A DNA stretch of 51,797 nt from Thiorhodococcus mannitoliphagus (GCF_010915725.1 NZ_JAAIJR010000029.1:1-51797); one strand, 5' to 3'; shown: positions 27,962-36,247, counted from the stretch's first letter. Translations and numbers: made by a program. The notes: generated by a model not told the origin, from the sequence alone.

Positions 27962-28951
27962 ATGCAGATGCACGGCTCAGATGCTCAAACCACACTGCCG
28001 AGGTGCGCCCTGGGTCGATCCTTCTTCGGCATCGACTCCCCCCCTTGGCCGGTGATTGTCAGCGTGCTGCTCCTGCTGACTGGATGCGCCAGTCAGCACC
28101 AACTGGTCGACGGCGACGAGATCCCTCCGGAGATCGCGCGTGTACCGGACGCGGTCCCAAAGGTCGAGCCGCTGTCGAGATCCGGCAATCCCGACTCCTA
28201 TGTCGTCTTCGGCAAGCGCTATTACCCGAAGAAGAACAGCAGCGGCCATGTCGAACGCGGGCTGGCCTCTTGGTATGGCGAGCCCTTCCACGGCCGCAAG
28301 ACCAGCTCCGGCGAGATCTATGACATGCACGCCATGACGGCCGCGCACAAGACGCTGCCGCTGCCGACCTTCGCGCGCGTCACCAATCTGGAGAACGGTC
28401 GCAGCGTCGTCGTCCGCGTCAACGACCGCGGTCCCTTCCACGGCCCACGCATCATCGACCTGTCCTACACCGCAGCCGTCAAGCTTGGCGTCTACAAGAC
28501 TGGAACCGCAAAGGTCGAGGTTCGCGCGATCGACCCAAGACGGCGCGGCTCCGACCCCGGTCCCTTCATGGCCGACAGCCGCTCGGGTCCGTCAAACCCA
28601 ACCGACGCCATGCCAAAGTCCGCCGCAAAGACATCTGCCCCAAGCCGAGCATCGATCGCAAGCCGCGAGCCCGAGCGCGAGGCGACCCAGCGGCCGGCGT
28701 CGTCAGGGCGCACGCTCTATCTCCAAATCGGCGCCTTTGGCGATCAGACCAACGCCGAGCGGCTGCGTGAGCGCCTCAGCCAGCGGATTCAGCAAGGGGA
28801 AGTGAGTATCCTTGAGCCCGACGGCGATGCCGCAGCACCGCCACTTTATAAGGTGCGCGTGGGCCCGCTTGCTTCGGATCAGGATGCCGAACGCATCTCC
28901 CAGGAGATCGCCAGTTTAGGTGTGGGTACCCCTCGTCGCGTCTGGAACTGA
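27962..28951 (+). CDS. rlpA: Septal-ring lipoprotein / lytic transglycosylase RlpA
   Basis: A 329-residue lipoprotein. The signal peptide has a lipobox LLTGC. A double-psi beta-barrel (GLASWYGEPFHGRKTSSGEIYD through VRVNDRGPFHGPRIIDLSYTAA) holds the catalytic Asp and His. A Pro/Ser/Arg linker follows, and a C-terminal SPOR domain (LYLQIGAFGDQTNAERLRERL to VRVGPLASDQDAERISQEI) binds denuded glycan at the septum. The start at 27962 is fixed by GGGAGGAAAG just before ATG; an ATG 24 bp earlier is less likely. It acts after amidases in cell separation. Confidence 0.95.
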   Translation: MQMHGSDAQTTLPRCALGRSFFGIDSPPWPVIVSVLLLLTGCASQHQLVDGDEIPPEIARVPDAVPKVEPLSRSGNPDSYVVFGKRYYPKKNSSGHVERGLASWYGEPFHGRKTSSGEIYDMHAMTAAHKTLPLPTFARVTNLENGRSVVVRVNDRGPFHGPRIIDLSYTAAVKLGVYKTGTAKVEVRAIDPRRRGSDPGPFMADSRSGPSNPTDAMPKSAAKTSAPSRASIASREPEREATQRPASSGRTLYLQIGAFGDQTNAERLRERLSQRIQQGEVSILEPDGDAAAPPLYKVRVGPLASDQDAERISQEIASLGVGTPRRVWN

Positions 28952-28985
28952 GATTCGCTGCCAAATCCAAAACGGGAGGGTTAGA

Positions 28986-30173
28986 ATGACGGCAAATCAT
29001 GATCCCGTCATCTTGACATCCTGGACCCCCCTCATGAAGTCTGCATTGAAGCTGTCGCTCCTGTGGTTCCTACTCTGCGCCGTCCCGCTCGTTTCGATGG
29101 GGGCGCAACCGATCCCGGCCGCGCCGGAGCTTGCCGCAAAGGGATTCTTGCTGGTCGATTTCAACAGCGGCAGGGTTTTGGCGGAAAAGAATGCCAACGA
29201 ACCCCTCGAGCCCGCGAGTCTCACCAAGATCATGACCGCCTACGTGGTCTTTCGCGAGCTGGCCGCCGGTCACATTGCGCTCGGCGACATGGTCACCGTG
29301 AGCGAAAAGGCCTGGCGAACGGGCGGGTCGCGCATGTTCATTGAGGTCGGCAGCCAGGTCAGCGTCGAGGATCTGCTCAAGGGCATGATCATCCAGTCCG
29401 GGAACGACGCCAGCGTCGCCCTGGCCGAGTACGTTGCGGGCAGCGTGGATTCATTCGCCAACATGATGAACGACAACGCCAAGCGGCTCGGCATGTCGAG
29501 CACCCATTTCACCAACCCCAACGGCTTGCCCGATCCGGAGCTGCACACCACGGCGCAGGATATGGCGCGCCTCACCGTCGCCCTCATTCAAGAGTTCCCC
29601 GAATACTACAAGTGGTACAAAGAGACGGAATTCACCTACAACGACATCACCCAGGGCAATCGCAACCCCTTGCTCAAGCGTGATGCGACGGCGGACGGCG
29701 TCAAGACGGGCCACACCAAGGCGGCTGGCTATTGTCTCGTCGGCTCGGCCAAGCGCGATGAGATGCGCCTCATTTCGGTGGTCATGGGCGCGGAGAGTCC
29801 CAGCGCCCGAGCGTCGGCCAGCCTCGCCCTTCTCAACTGGGGATTCCGCTTCTACGAAAGCCATGAGCTGTTCGCCGCCGGACAGCCCATCGAGAGCCTG
29901 CGCGTTTGGTACGGAGAGCAGGAGACCCTGCCGGTCGGCCCGAGCATCGACGTCGTCGCGACCATCCCACGCGGAACTTACGACAAACTGAGCGCTCGAT
30001 TAGAGAAGACCTCCGATCTGACGGCCCCCATCACCAAGGGCGCGCGCCTTGGTGACGTTATCGTCACCATGGGCGATGAAGAGGTCACCCGCGTTCCACT
30101 CGTCGCCCTGCAGGAAGTGCCCGAGGGCGGCCTTTGGCGGAAGGCGAAAGACAGTGTTCTACAGATGTTCTAG
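28986..30173 (+). CDS. dacA: D-alanyl-D-alanine carboxypeptidase (PBP5/6 type)
   Basis: A 395-residue class C PBP with a signal peptide and an S11-peptidase domain: S78-L-T-K81, SGN at 138-140 and KTG at 240-242. The C-terminal beta domain ends in an amphipathic helix (GGLWRKAKDSVLQMF) for membrane attachment. It trims pentapeptides. The start at 28986 is chosen for GGGAGGG six to seven bases upstream; a start at 29034 (MKSALKLS) would give a more ordinary signal peptide. The TAG stop (30171-30173) is part of the CTAG that borders repeat R2 copy 2. Confidence 0.94.
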   Translation: MTANHDPVILTSWTPLMKSALKLSLLWFLLCAVPLVSMGAQPIPAAPELAAKGFLLVDFNSGRVLAEKNANEPLEPASLTKIMTAYVVFRELAAGHIALGDMVTVSEKAWRTGGSRMFIEVGSQVSVEDLLKGMIIQSGNDASVALAEYVAGSVDSFANMMNDNAKRLGMSSTHFTNPNGLPDPELHTTAQDMARLTVALIQEFPEYYKWYKETEFTYNDITQGNRNPLLKRDATADGVKTGHTKAAGYCLVGSAKRDEMRLISVVMGAESPSARASASLALLNWGFRFYESHELFAAGQPIESLRVWYGEQETLPVGPSIDVVATIPRGTYDKLSARLEKTSDLTAPITKGARLGDVIVTMGDEEVTRVPLVALQEVPEGGLWRKAKDSVLQMF

Positions 30174-30280
30174 AATCCTTGAGGGCGCAAAATGCTTGCA
30201 GATGAGTCAAATTTCGATGCAGCGTCCGACCATCCAAGGCCGTTGGCATGACGCGTCGGTCTGAGGCGAAGCCTCGCTAG
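30170..30280 (-). repeat. Dispersed repeat R2, copy 2 (overlaps dacA stop)
   Basis: A 111-bp copy, inverted relative to copy 1 and bounded by CTAG at both ends (30170-30173 and 30277-30280). It has both end modules (CCTTGAGGGCGCAAAATGC with TGCAGATGAGTCAAA, and CGTCGGTCTGAGGCGAAGCC) but lacks the hexanucleotide run, holding only about 20 bp between them. The left CTAG contains the TAG stop codon of dacA. Confidence 0.85.
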
Positions 30281-30329
30281 TGCTGCCTGGTATTAGCGGC
30301 ACCTTTACCGATCGGCCCAGGAGTCCGCA

Positions 30330-31190
30330 TTGAGCAAGGTCTATCTCAACGGCGCCTTCCTACCCGTGACTGAAGCCAAGGTCTCGGTCATGGATCGGGG
30401 CTTTATCTTTGGTGACGGCGTCTATGAGGTCATCCCCAGCTACGGGGGCTACTTTCTGAGACTCGAGCAGCATCTCAACCGGCTTGACGCCAGCCTCGCG
30501 TCGATCAGATTGGACAACCCGCTGTCCCGCCAGGAATGGCGCAGCGTGCTGCGGCACCTCGTTGGCGCACCACCAACGCCTGATCAGTCCGTCTATCTTC
30601 AGATCACTCGGGGCGCCCCGCCGCGCCGCGACCACCTCTGCCCGGACGGCGTCTCACCGACAGTCTTTGCAAGCGCGAGCCCCATCAAGCCACGAGACCC
30701 CAAGATTGCCACCCATGGTGTCGCCTGCATCACCCGGCCGGACATTCGCTGGCAGCGCTGCGAGGTCAAGTCGACGTCGCTCGTGGCTGCGGTGATGATG
30801 CGCAGAGAGGCCGAGGACGCTGGCGCCCTAGAGACCATCATGCATCGCGATGGCATGGTGACCGAAGGCGCCGTATCCAATGTGCTCGTCATCGAATCCG
30901 ACACCATCATGACCCCGCCGATCAGTCATCTGTTGCTGCCCGGAATCACCCGCGAGCTGGCCCTGCTGCTCGCCGAGGAGCATGGCATTCGCTATCTGGA
31001 GGAGCCGATTCCGCTGGCGACCCTGAGAAACGCCGACGAGATCTGGCTCAGCAGCTCGACACGCGAGGTGCTCCCAGTGACGCGTCTGGACGGCGAGCCT
31101 GTCGGAGATGGCCAACCAGGTCAACTCTGGCAGCGCATGGACAGACTCTATCAGGCCTATAAGGAGCAGGTGAGAAACGGCGATGTCTGA
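30330..31190 (+). CDS. dat: D-amino-acid transaminase (class IV)
   Basis: A 286-residue fold-type IV PLP enzyme. MDRGFIFGDGVYEVIPSYGG is typical of D-alanine transaminases, Lys147 (EVKSTSLVA) is the likely PLP lysine, and SSSTREVLPVTRLDG is the phosphate-binding end. It makes D-glutamate or D-alanine for the wall or in amino-acid turnover, and it fits its neighbours dacA and mrdA. Branched-chain or aminodeoxychorismate substrates cannot be excluded. The start is TTG at 30330 with AGGAG seven bases upstream. It overlaps ybeD by 8 bp. Confidence 0.88.
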   Translation: MSKVYLNGAFLPVTEAKVSVMDRGFIFGDGVYEVIPSYGGYFLRLEQHLNRLDASLASIRLDNPLSRQEWRSVLRHLVGAPPTPDQSVYLQITRGAPPRRDHLCPDGVSPTVFASASPIKPRDPKIATHGVACITRPDIRWQRCEVKSTSLVAAVMMRREAEDAGALETIMHRDGMVTEGAVSNVLVIESDTIMTPPISHLLLPGITRELALLLAEEHGIRYLEEPIPLATLRNADEIWLSSSTREVLPVTRLDGEPVGDGQPGQLWQRMDRLYQAYKEQVRNGDV

Positions 31191-31452
31191 CGAGCAAGAG
31201 ACCTTATTCGAATTCCCGTGCCGTTATCCCATCAAGGCCATGGGGCGCGCGGACAGCGGGCTCGAGACTCTCGTCGTCGAGATCGTCGAGCGTCACGCAC
31301 CAGGCATCGATGAGACCGCCGTCAGCGTCCAACCAAGCAGCGGCGGCAAGTGGATCTCCGTCACTGTCGTGATCGAAGCGCAGAGCAAGCCCCAGTTAGA
31401 CGCCATCTATCGAGACCTCAGCGCCCACGAGCTGATCGCCTGGGCGCTGTGA
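31183..31452 (+). CDS. ybeD: YbeD-family protein (DUF493)
   Basis: An 89-residue protein with [31 protein letters not shown] and [29 protein letters not shown], the DUF493/YbeD fold (ACT-like). It is usually found between the D,D-carboxypeptidase gene and lipB, as here. The role is unclear; a regulatory or ligand-binding function tied to lipoate synthesis is often suggested. It overlaps dat upstream and lipB downstream (GTGA), so the three are translationally linked. Confidence 0.92.
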   Translation: MSDEQETLFEFPCRYPIKAMGRADSGLETLVVEIVERHAPGIDETAVSVQPSSGGKWISVTVVIEAQSKPQLDAIYRDLSAHELIAWAL

Positions 31453-32123
31453 GCACCGAGCGCGCAGCCCAGATGCAGCCCTTTCGATTGCGACGGCTCC
31501 CAGGACTGCAGGACTATTTGCCCACCTTGGAGGCCATGCGATCCTTCACGGATGGGCGCGATGAGGACACGCCCGACGAGCTTTGGCTGCTCGAGCACCC
31601 GCCGGTCTTCACCCTCGGGCAGGCGGGACGACGCGAGCACCTGCTGGATCCGGGAGACATCCCGGTGGTTCAAGTCGATCGTGGCGGCCAAGTGACCTAC
31701 CACGGCCCTGGTCAGCTCATCGCCTATCTGATGCTCGACCTGCGACGCTTTGGCGTCGGCGTGAAGCGGCTCGTCAGCCTGCTCGAGCAATCCGTCATTG
31801 AACTTCTCGCAAGCTATGGCATTGAGGCAGCGCGACGCACGGACGCCCCGGGCGTCTATGTGAGTGGCGCCAAGATCGCCTCACTTGGGCTGCGCGTGCG
31901 CAACGGCTGCTGCTATCACGGCCTCGCCCTAAACGTCTCAATGGACCTCGAACCCTTTCGCCGCATCAATCCCTGTGGTTACGCCGGCCTTCCAATGACG
32001 CAAGTCTCCAACTTCGTCTCTGGAATCTCGGTCACGGAAGCCGGCGGCGCCTTGGCCAATGCCATGGGCCTTGCCCTCAACCGGCAGCCCGCGCAACAAC
32101 CTGGTCGACCACATGCGTCTTGA
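31449..32123 (+). CDS. lipB: Octanoyltransferase LipB
   Basis: A 224-residue protein that moves octanoyl from acyl carrier protein to lipoyl domains. Motifs seen: [41 protein letters not shown], the Lys in [11 protein letters not shown] (about residue 142), and the catalytic Cys176 in [15 protein letters not shown]. It starts at GTG 31449, overlapping the ybeD stop; an internal ATG at 31473 is possible. lipA, often next, is absent. Confidence 0.95.
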   Translation: MSTERAAQMQPFRLRRLPGLQDYLPTLEAMRSFTDGRDEDTPDELWLLEHPPVFTLGQAGRREHLLDPGDIPVVQVDRGGQVTYHGPGQLIAYLMLDLRRFGVGVKRLVSLLEQSVIELLASYGIEAARRTDAPGVYVSGAKIASLGLRVRNGCCYHGLALNVSMDLEPFRRINPCGYAGLPMTQVSNFVSGISVTEAGGALANAMGLALNRQPAQQPGRPHAS

Positions 32124-32143
32124 GCGGGCTCAGCCAAACCAGA

Positions 32144-32434
32144 TCAACAGCACTCATCCTCAATCTTATCAAGCAGTTCCAGGCCATCATCATGGTCATA
32201 GTGCTCGAAGAGTTCACGAATGTAGTTGACCTGGCTGCCAACGAAGAAAAGCGCGTCTTGACCCATCCCGGCGATCTCCACGAGCTTCCGCTCGAAGTAG
32301 GGCTGCCAATCTGAGGGGTTCTCGGCATCGTCAATACAAGCCCGAATGTAGCCGAGGATACGCTCAGCATAGGCGTCGCAGTCGATGCCGTCGAAACTGA
32401 TATAGCGATCGGTTTTCGCGGCAGTGCAGGGCAC
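32144..32434 (-). CDS. cowN: Nitrogenase-protecting protein CowN
   Basis: A 96-residue protein matching CowN: DRYISFDGIDCDAYAERILGYIRACI, DWQPYFERKLVEIA, QVNYIRELFEHYDHDDGLELLDKIE and the hallmark ECC terminus. CowN sustains N2-dependent growth by protecting molybdenum nitrogenase from carbon monoxide. The start is GTG (32434) with GAGG eight bases upstream; the upstream in-frame TGA excludes a longer form. It is a single gene, convergent with lipB, with a sigma-54-type promoter at 32598-32613, as expected for a gene switched on with nitrogen fixation. No other nif gene is in the window. Confidence 0.88.
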   Translation of the reverse strand: MPCTAAKTDRYISFDGIDCDAYAERILGYIRACIDDAENPSDWQPYFERKLVEIAGMGQDALFFVGSQVNYIRELFEHYDHDDGLELLDKIEDECC

Positions 32435-32597
32435 GTCTCATACCTCATTTCAAAATCTAGTTTGTCAGGGAGCCGACAGTCGCGTCCAGGCCGCACGCAT
32501 CTCGACAGAGACACAGTCCGGAACAGTCACCTATCCTCATGATTAAAAAGAGACTTTATAAATCAAGAACCGGGAACGCCGATCGGCACAGCCCTTA

Positions 32598-32613
32598 AGC
32601 AAAATACAGGCCA
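32598..32613 (-). promoter_or_regulatory. Sigma-54 (-24/-12) promoter for cowN
   Basis: On the minus strand the sequence reads TGGCCTGTATTTTGCT. The invariant GG and GC have the required 10-bp spacing, and TGGC and TTGCT match consensus. It lies about 165 bp upstream of the cowN GTG, pointing at it. No clear TGT-N10-ACA NifA site was found upstream; that region is soon interrupted by the R1 array starting at 32799. Confidence 0.65.
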
Positions 32614-32798
32614 CAAATTCTGCGTTCCCGAACAGGCGGTGCTCGGTAGCGCGCTCGTCACCGGAACTCACCCTGCAGCACGCATTCTCTGAGACGAGAC
32701 CTCCCCCAAGACTCCGGACCATACTCACGAAGCAGATCCACCGGAAGACGGGCCTCGAGACCAATCGTCGGCTGGCATGAGATTCGAGGGAAATCGCC

Positions 32799-32903
32799 TA
32801 AGCAAGTGTCCATCAATTGTTTCCCGATGCGAGCGATGCCGCCCGAAATCCCCCCTAGCCCCCCTTTGCGAAAGGGGGGAAGGTGTTGGTGGACGCTTTC
32901 TAA
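32799..32903 (+). mobile_element. MITE-like element R1, copy D (array unit 1)
   Basis: The first of three head-to-tail R1 units. Element 32802-32900 is flanked by TAA (32799-32801, 32901-32903). The left end reads GCAAGTGTCCATCAA, one base off consensus. The 32435-32798 stretch before it carries the cowN promoter and no supported gene. Confidence 0.85.
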
Positions 32904-33005
32904 CTAAAGTGTCCACCAATTGTTTCCCGATACGAGCGATGCAGCCCGAAATCCCTCCTGGCCCCCTTTGCGAAAGGGGGGAAGGTGTTGGTGGACGCTT
33001 TCTAA
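32904..33005 (+). mobile_element. MITE-like element R1, copy E (array unit 2)
   Basis: The second tandem unit, sharing the TAA at 32901-32903 with unit 1 and ending at TAA 33003-33005. Terminal repeats read GTGTCCACCAA and TTGGTGGACGCTTTC; both ends carry the same C variant (CCACC), a compensatory change. The core hairpin is retained. Confidence 0.85.
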
Positions 33006-33243
33006 CCAAAGTGTCCACCAATTGTTTCCCGATGCGAGCGATGCAGCCCGCCCCTCTCTCACCACCTATCGGTTTTATGTAGCCAGGGCTTCCAGCCCTG
33101 GCAAACCAGGCCAGGATGGCCTGGCTACGCAGGCTTGGAGCGGCTGTTCAGGTTGATGTCGGGAAACCGATAGGTGTTGAGCCGCCCCCCTATTCCCCGT
33201 TTGCGAAAAAAGGGGGGGAAAAGTGTTGATGGACACTTTCTAA
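33006..33243 (+). mobile_element. MITE-like element R1, copy F, split by R3
   Basis: The third tandem unit. Its left half (33006-33057) and right half (33182-33240) are separated by R3 copy 2; removing R3 and one 10-bp duplication restores an R1-length element. The right flank TAA is at 33241-33243, two bases from the stop codon (TGA, 33246-33248) of the secreted Cys-rich protein on the minus strand. Confidence 0.8.
33058..33181 (+). mobile_element. MITE-like element R3, copy 2 (nested in R1)
   Basis: A 124-bp element, equal in length to copy 1, with ends CTCACCACCTATCGG and CCGATAGGTGTTGAG. It is flanked by 10-bp direct repeats CCGCCCCTCT (33048-33057) and CCGCCCCCCT (33182-33191), 9 of 10 identical. 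It carries the same two internal hairpins as copy 1 and is inserted in the G/C core of R1 copy F. Confidence 0.82.
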
Positions 33244-33245
33244 GC

Positions 33246-34754
33246 TCAGGGCACCCGCGCAACCGGCCGCATCTCCTTGTCACAGGTCCCGCCGACGCTG
33301 ACTGAGCGTTTCGAGCCACCGCCGCGACAAGACTCTCCACGATCGACCACACGGCAGTTGATCTCGACCGGCTTGCCGGCGCTCAACCAGCTCGGCACCT
33401 TGCGATAGCGCCCCGTGCCCGCGGATCGACAGCCGCTCGGAATGCCATAAGCGGGACAAGAACTCGGTTTGCGCAAGGAGACCTTGCGCGCGTCGATGAG
33501 GAAGCCAGGATAGTTGTCGCGGATACTGACAATGTCCCGATCGGGCGCCTCTTCGAACAGGAACTCCTTGAACGAATAGCCGCTCCCGGACTTGGAGCCC
33601 ACCTGCACCCGGGTGTTCGCGATGAGCGCATAGTCACCGCCGCTGCTCGCCACGGCACCCGTCATATATTCAACCCGGTCGTGCTTGGGAAAACACTTGC
33701 CCATGGCGGGCGCATGGTAGTAGTGACGCATGGTCGTCAAGTCGGACAGGCTGTTGCCGGGAAAGACGGCGCGCAGGCCTTGGTCGCCACCGTAGAGAAT
33801 CTGCTCGGCATCCGGGACCGTCTGCGCGTACATCGTCTGGATTTTGGCGTAGTAGTCGTTGCTCGCAAGGTCAGGGCGCAGAAAACAGGAGGTCAGACCA
33901 GAGATCTGCGTCAAGTACTCGTCCCAGATGTTGTACTGAGAGACCGAGGAAGAGGCACCTTGGAAATCGCCCGGAAAGCCGCAGCCCTGACCACGCTGAC
34001 ACTGCCCAACGGCACGATTGCGGATGGAGAGCACCACGATATTGCGCTCGCAAGCACCGTAGGCGCTGCATCCACGCCCCAGGTGGCCTTCATAGAGCGC
34101 CGTGCGCATGGCGTAGTCCAGATGCTTGGCTCGCGCCAGCGTCGTCGGCGAGCCGAGATCGGAGCGCTGACGAATGAAAGCGTCCCAAGCCCGCTCCAGC
34201 GCCTGCCGACGGCCTGTCAGCCGACGATTGACATCAGCACAGTCGCTGGACGCATGAAAGGCACGCACGATCCCGTCGAGCTGACTTTGGCCGGCATCCG
34301 GTGAGCGCCGACCCGAGGCCTGCGGGTCGAAGAAGGGCGCCTTCTCCAAGGCGTAGAGTTCGCGCACATTGATGACGTTCCGAACACCGGCCGGACAATG
34401 GTGATTTCGGACCTTCAAACCCTTACGCTCGGCCACGGCACGCTTGAAGGCCTCTGTCGAGGCCGGCGTTGCCCGCCGGGGATCGACGACGACCTCGAAC
34501 CCAACGTAGGGCGTCCCCTGCGAATCCGTCAGCGGCTTACCGTTGCGAATGACCAAACAGGGAATGACAGAGGTCCCCTGGGTCAGCGTCCCCGCAGGCG
34601 CTGTCTTTCCGGAGCGGGCGAACCGGTCAGCATCGTAATAGGGGACGTCCATGGGTCCGTTGAACTGATAGACCGTCATCACCGGAGTCGCGGGAATCGC
34701 GCTCCAGGCATTTGCGGAGACGAGCAGCGCGAACGCGCCCAACACTTTACGCAT
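33246..34754 (-). CDS. Secreted Cys-rich protein of unknown function
   Basis: A 502-residue protein with a clear signal peptide (about 1-19, ending NAWSA). The mature part has many Cys residues in scattered pairs (for example GRGCSAYGACERN, GQCQRGQGCGF, CPAYGIPSGCRS), which suggests disulfides in the periplasm or outside the cell. No membrane segment, lipobox or repeat is visible, and I do not recognise a family. AAGGA lies nine bases before the ATG. The 3' end abuts repeat R1 copy F. Nothing nearby explains its role. Confidence 0.7.
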   Translation of the reverse strand: MRKVLGAFALLVSANAWSAIPATPVMTVYQFNGPMDVPYYDADRFARSGKTAPAGTLTQGTSVIPCLVIRNGKPLTDSQGTPYVGFEVVVDPRRATPASTEAFKRAVAERKGLKVRNHHCPAGVRNVINVRELYALEKAPFFDPQASGRRSPDAGQSQLDGIVRAFHASSDCADVNRRLTGRRQALERAWDAFIRQRSDLGSPTTLARAKHLDYAMRTALYEGHLGRGCSAYGACERNIVVLSIRNRAVGQCQRGQGCGFPGDFQGASSSVSQYNIWDEYLTQISGLTSCFLRPDLASNDYYAKIQTMYAQTVPDAEQILYGGDQGLRAVFPGNSLSDLTTMRHYYHAPAMGKCFPKHDRVEYMTGAVASSGGDYALIANTRVQVGSKSGSGYSFKEFLFEEAPDRDIVSIRDNYPGFLIDARKVSLRKPSSCPAYGIPSGCRSAGTGRYRKVPSWLSAGKPVEINCRVVDRGESCRGGGSKRSVSVGGTCDKEMRPVARVP

Positions 34755-34885
34755 GAAGAAAGATCCTTATTGGCTGGCGTTTCTTGGCGCCTCTAGGCTA
34801 GGACAAGTGAGGCGACGAATCCACTCGGCCGAGGGACTCCCCGCCTCAGCTGGTTGATGCACGGGCAAGGATATTTTCGCAAGCT

Positions 34886-35209
34886 TCAATGCGGGCGACC
34901 GGAAGACGACCGGCAGAGCGGGCCAACAGCGCGAAGCCGCTTTGCGGCCTCGTACTCATCGTCCGTCATCTGCATGCCCACGACCTCACGCAGTCGCTCC
35001 GCATCCCGATCACCCTGCTCGATCGCAAGCGAAAGCCAGTAGTGGGCCAGCGCGAGATCGATGGGAACGCCCCGACCCTCGGCACACACCAAGCCCATGG
35101 CGTATTGGGCATCGACCTCACCGCGCTCGGCAGCCTCTTGAATGCGAGCCACCTTGGCGGGGTCATTGCGGAGAAGGACGAGATCTTTCAGGTAGGAGCT
35201 GTTACTCAT
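34886..35209 (-). CDS. Small Sel1/TPR-like repeat protein
   Basis: A 107-residue protein without a signal peptide. Two Sel1-like helical units are visible: AAERGEVDAQYAMGLVCAEGRGVPIDLALAHYWLSLAIEQGDRDA, matching the A-x-x-G-x-x-x-A-x-x-x-L-G-x-x-Y pattern, then a half unit. Proteins with few Sel1 repeats serve as adaptors or are simply uncharacterised. It lies between a secreted protein and a decayed region, both of unknown role. Confidence 0.6.
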   Translation of the reverse strand: MSNSSYLKDLVLLRNDPAKVARIQEAAERGEVDAQYAMGLVCAEGRGVPIDLALAHYWLSLAIEQGDRDAERLREVVGMQMTDDEYEAAKRLRAVGPLCRSSSGRPH

Positions 35210-35579
35210 GGGATCTTCCTACAGGAACGCGACAAAGGGGGCTTGCCAGCTTCGATGCGCCAGCGCAGGCGATCAGACAACCGGGCAAGGCTTGGGGCTT
35301 CACACTCAACCTAAAGCGTCGGGCCGACAGCGACAGGGTGCTGCGGAGCACCACGGATCAGAAGGGCACCGACAAGCTCGGGAAGCATCTGCTGCAGCTC
35401 GGTGAGAAAGCGCGACGGCGGCCCCGCCTCCGCCATCAAATGCACCTCAGAACCGCGCGCGCCTCAGGGCGACATAGAACGGGGGCTGATAAGGATAGGT
35501 GCAAATTTCTGCAAGCTCGGTCAGCGTTCACCTACTCACCAACCTCGCGCAGGAGTCTTTGCACGATCTCGCCGGAGGC

Positions 35580-35792
35580 TTAGAAAGCACCATGAATCTC
35601 GCCGGCGAGTTCGTCTTCCGTGACTTGGCAGGCCGGGACCTTGCGGCGGCGGAGTTCCTCCAAGAAGTCCGCTCGGGTCAGCTCGGCAAGCTCGGCCGCC
35701 TTCCCCTGCGAGACGATCCCTTGCGCGTAGCACTGAACCGCCGCGGCGATGCGCATCTCTTGCGCAAACTCTCCGGGCGCTAGCTTCATCAT
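35580..35792 (-). CDS. UPF0175-family small protein (antitoxin-like), orphan
   Basis: A 70-residue protein, MMKLAPGEFAQEMRIAAAVQCYAQG followed by SQGKAAELAELTRADFLEELRRRKVPACQVTEDELAGEI, which matches the UPF0175 pattern (helical, with a ribbon-helix-helix-like start). Such proteins often pair with a PIN-like DUF3368 toxin gene just downstream; none is recognised in 35210-35579, which holds no supported gene. The second ATG (35789) may be the true start, since AGGG is better placed for it. The stop reads CTTTCTAAG, like an R1 end, but no second end is found. Confidence 0.6.
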   Translation of the reverse strand: MMKLAPGEFAQEMRIAAAVQCYAQGIVSQGKAAELAELTRADFLEELRRRKVPACQVTEDELAGEIHGAF

Positions 35793-35844
35793 GGCCCTGA
35801 GCATATACGAAAAACACTTGGTTTTGGCGTCCTGAGGCAGCCGC

Positions 35845-36100
35845 AACCGCTTGGTGCTCGGGCAAGAAGCGACCGAGGAGAAACCCAACGAGATCACCGC
35901 GATTCCCAAGCTGCTGGAACTCAAAGGCTGCATCGTCACCACCTGCCAACGCCAAGCGTTTTGCCCACGCCGTCCGCGGCCACTGAGGGGTGGAGAACCG
36001 CCTGCACTGGCGTCTGGATGTCATCTTCCGCGAAGACGCCAGCCGCATCCGCAAAGGCAACGCGCCTGCGATCCTGACGCCGCAAGGCTACTTGGAATGA
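35845..36100 (+). pseudogene. Remnant of an ISAs1-type transposase
   Basis: Two pieces of a transposase of the ISAs1 (H-repeat) type survive. The first reads VLGQEATEEKPNEITAIPKLLEL then KGCIVT. After a deletion and frame change the second reads KRFAHAVRGH-stop-GVENRLHWRLDV then IFREDASRIRKGNAPAI, with the normal Trp codon of GHWGVEN turned into TGA. About 200 residues between the pieces are missing, so the gene is dead. No terminal repeats were found. Confidence 0.8.
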
Positions 36101-36247
36101 TGACTACCGCGTTAAGGTCCTCTTTGGCTGAGGACTTATAGGCGCTCGCCCTGGCAGCGACAGCCGAAGTTTCTCGGTCCTTAGACCGAGCTGGTAACAT
36201 TGACCTAAATGAAGCAGGCGGCCTCCAGCGGAACCAAATCAGACACT

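Noticed and set aside
35210-35579. Fragmentary minus-strand frames (for example one starting MAEAGPPSRFLTELQQ) downstream of the UPF0175 gene
   Set aside because: Only about 40 codons with no family resemblance and no match to the expected DUF3368 toxin start; not enough support for a gene.
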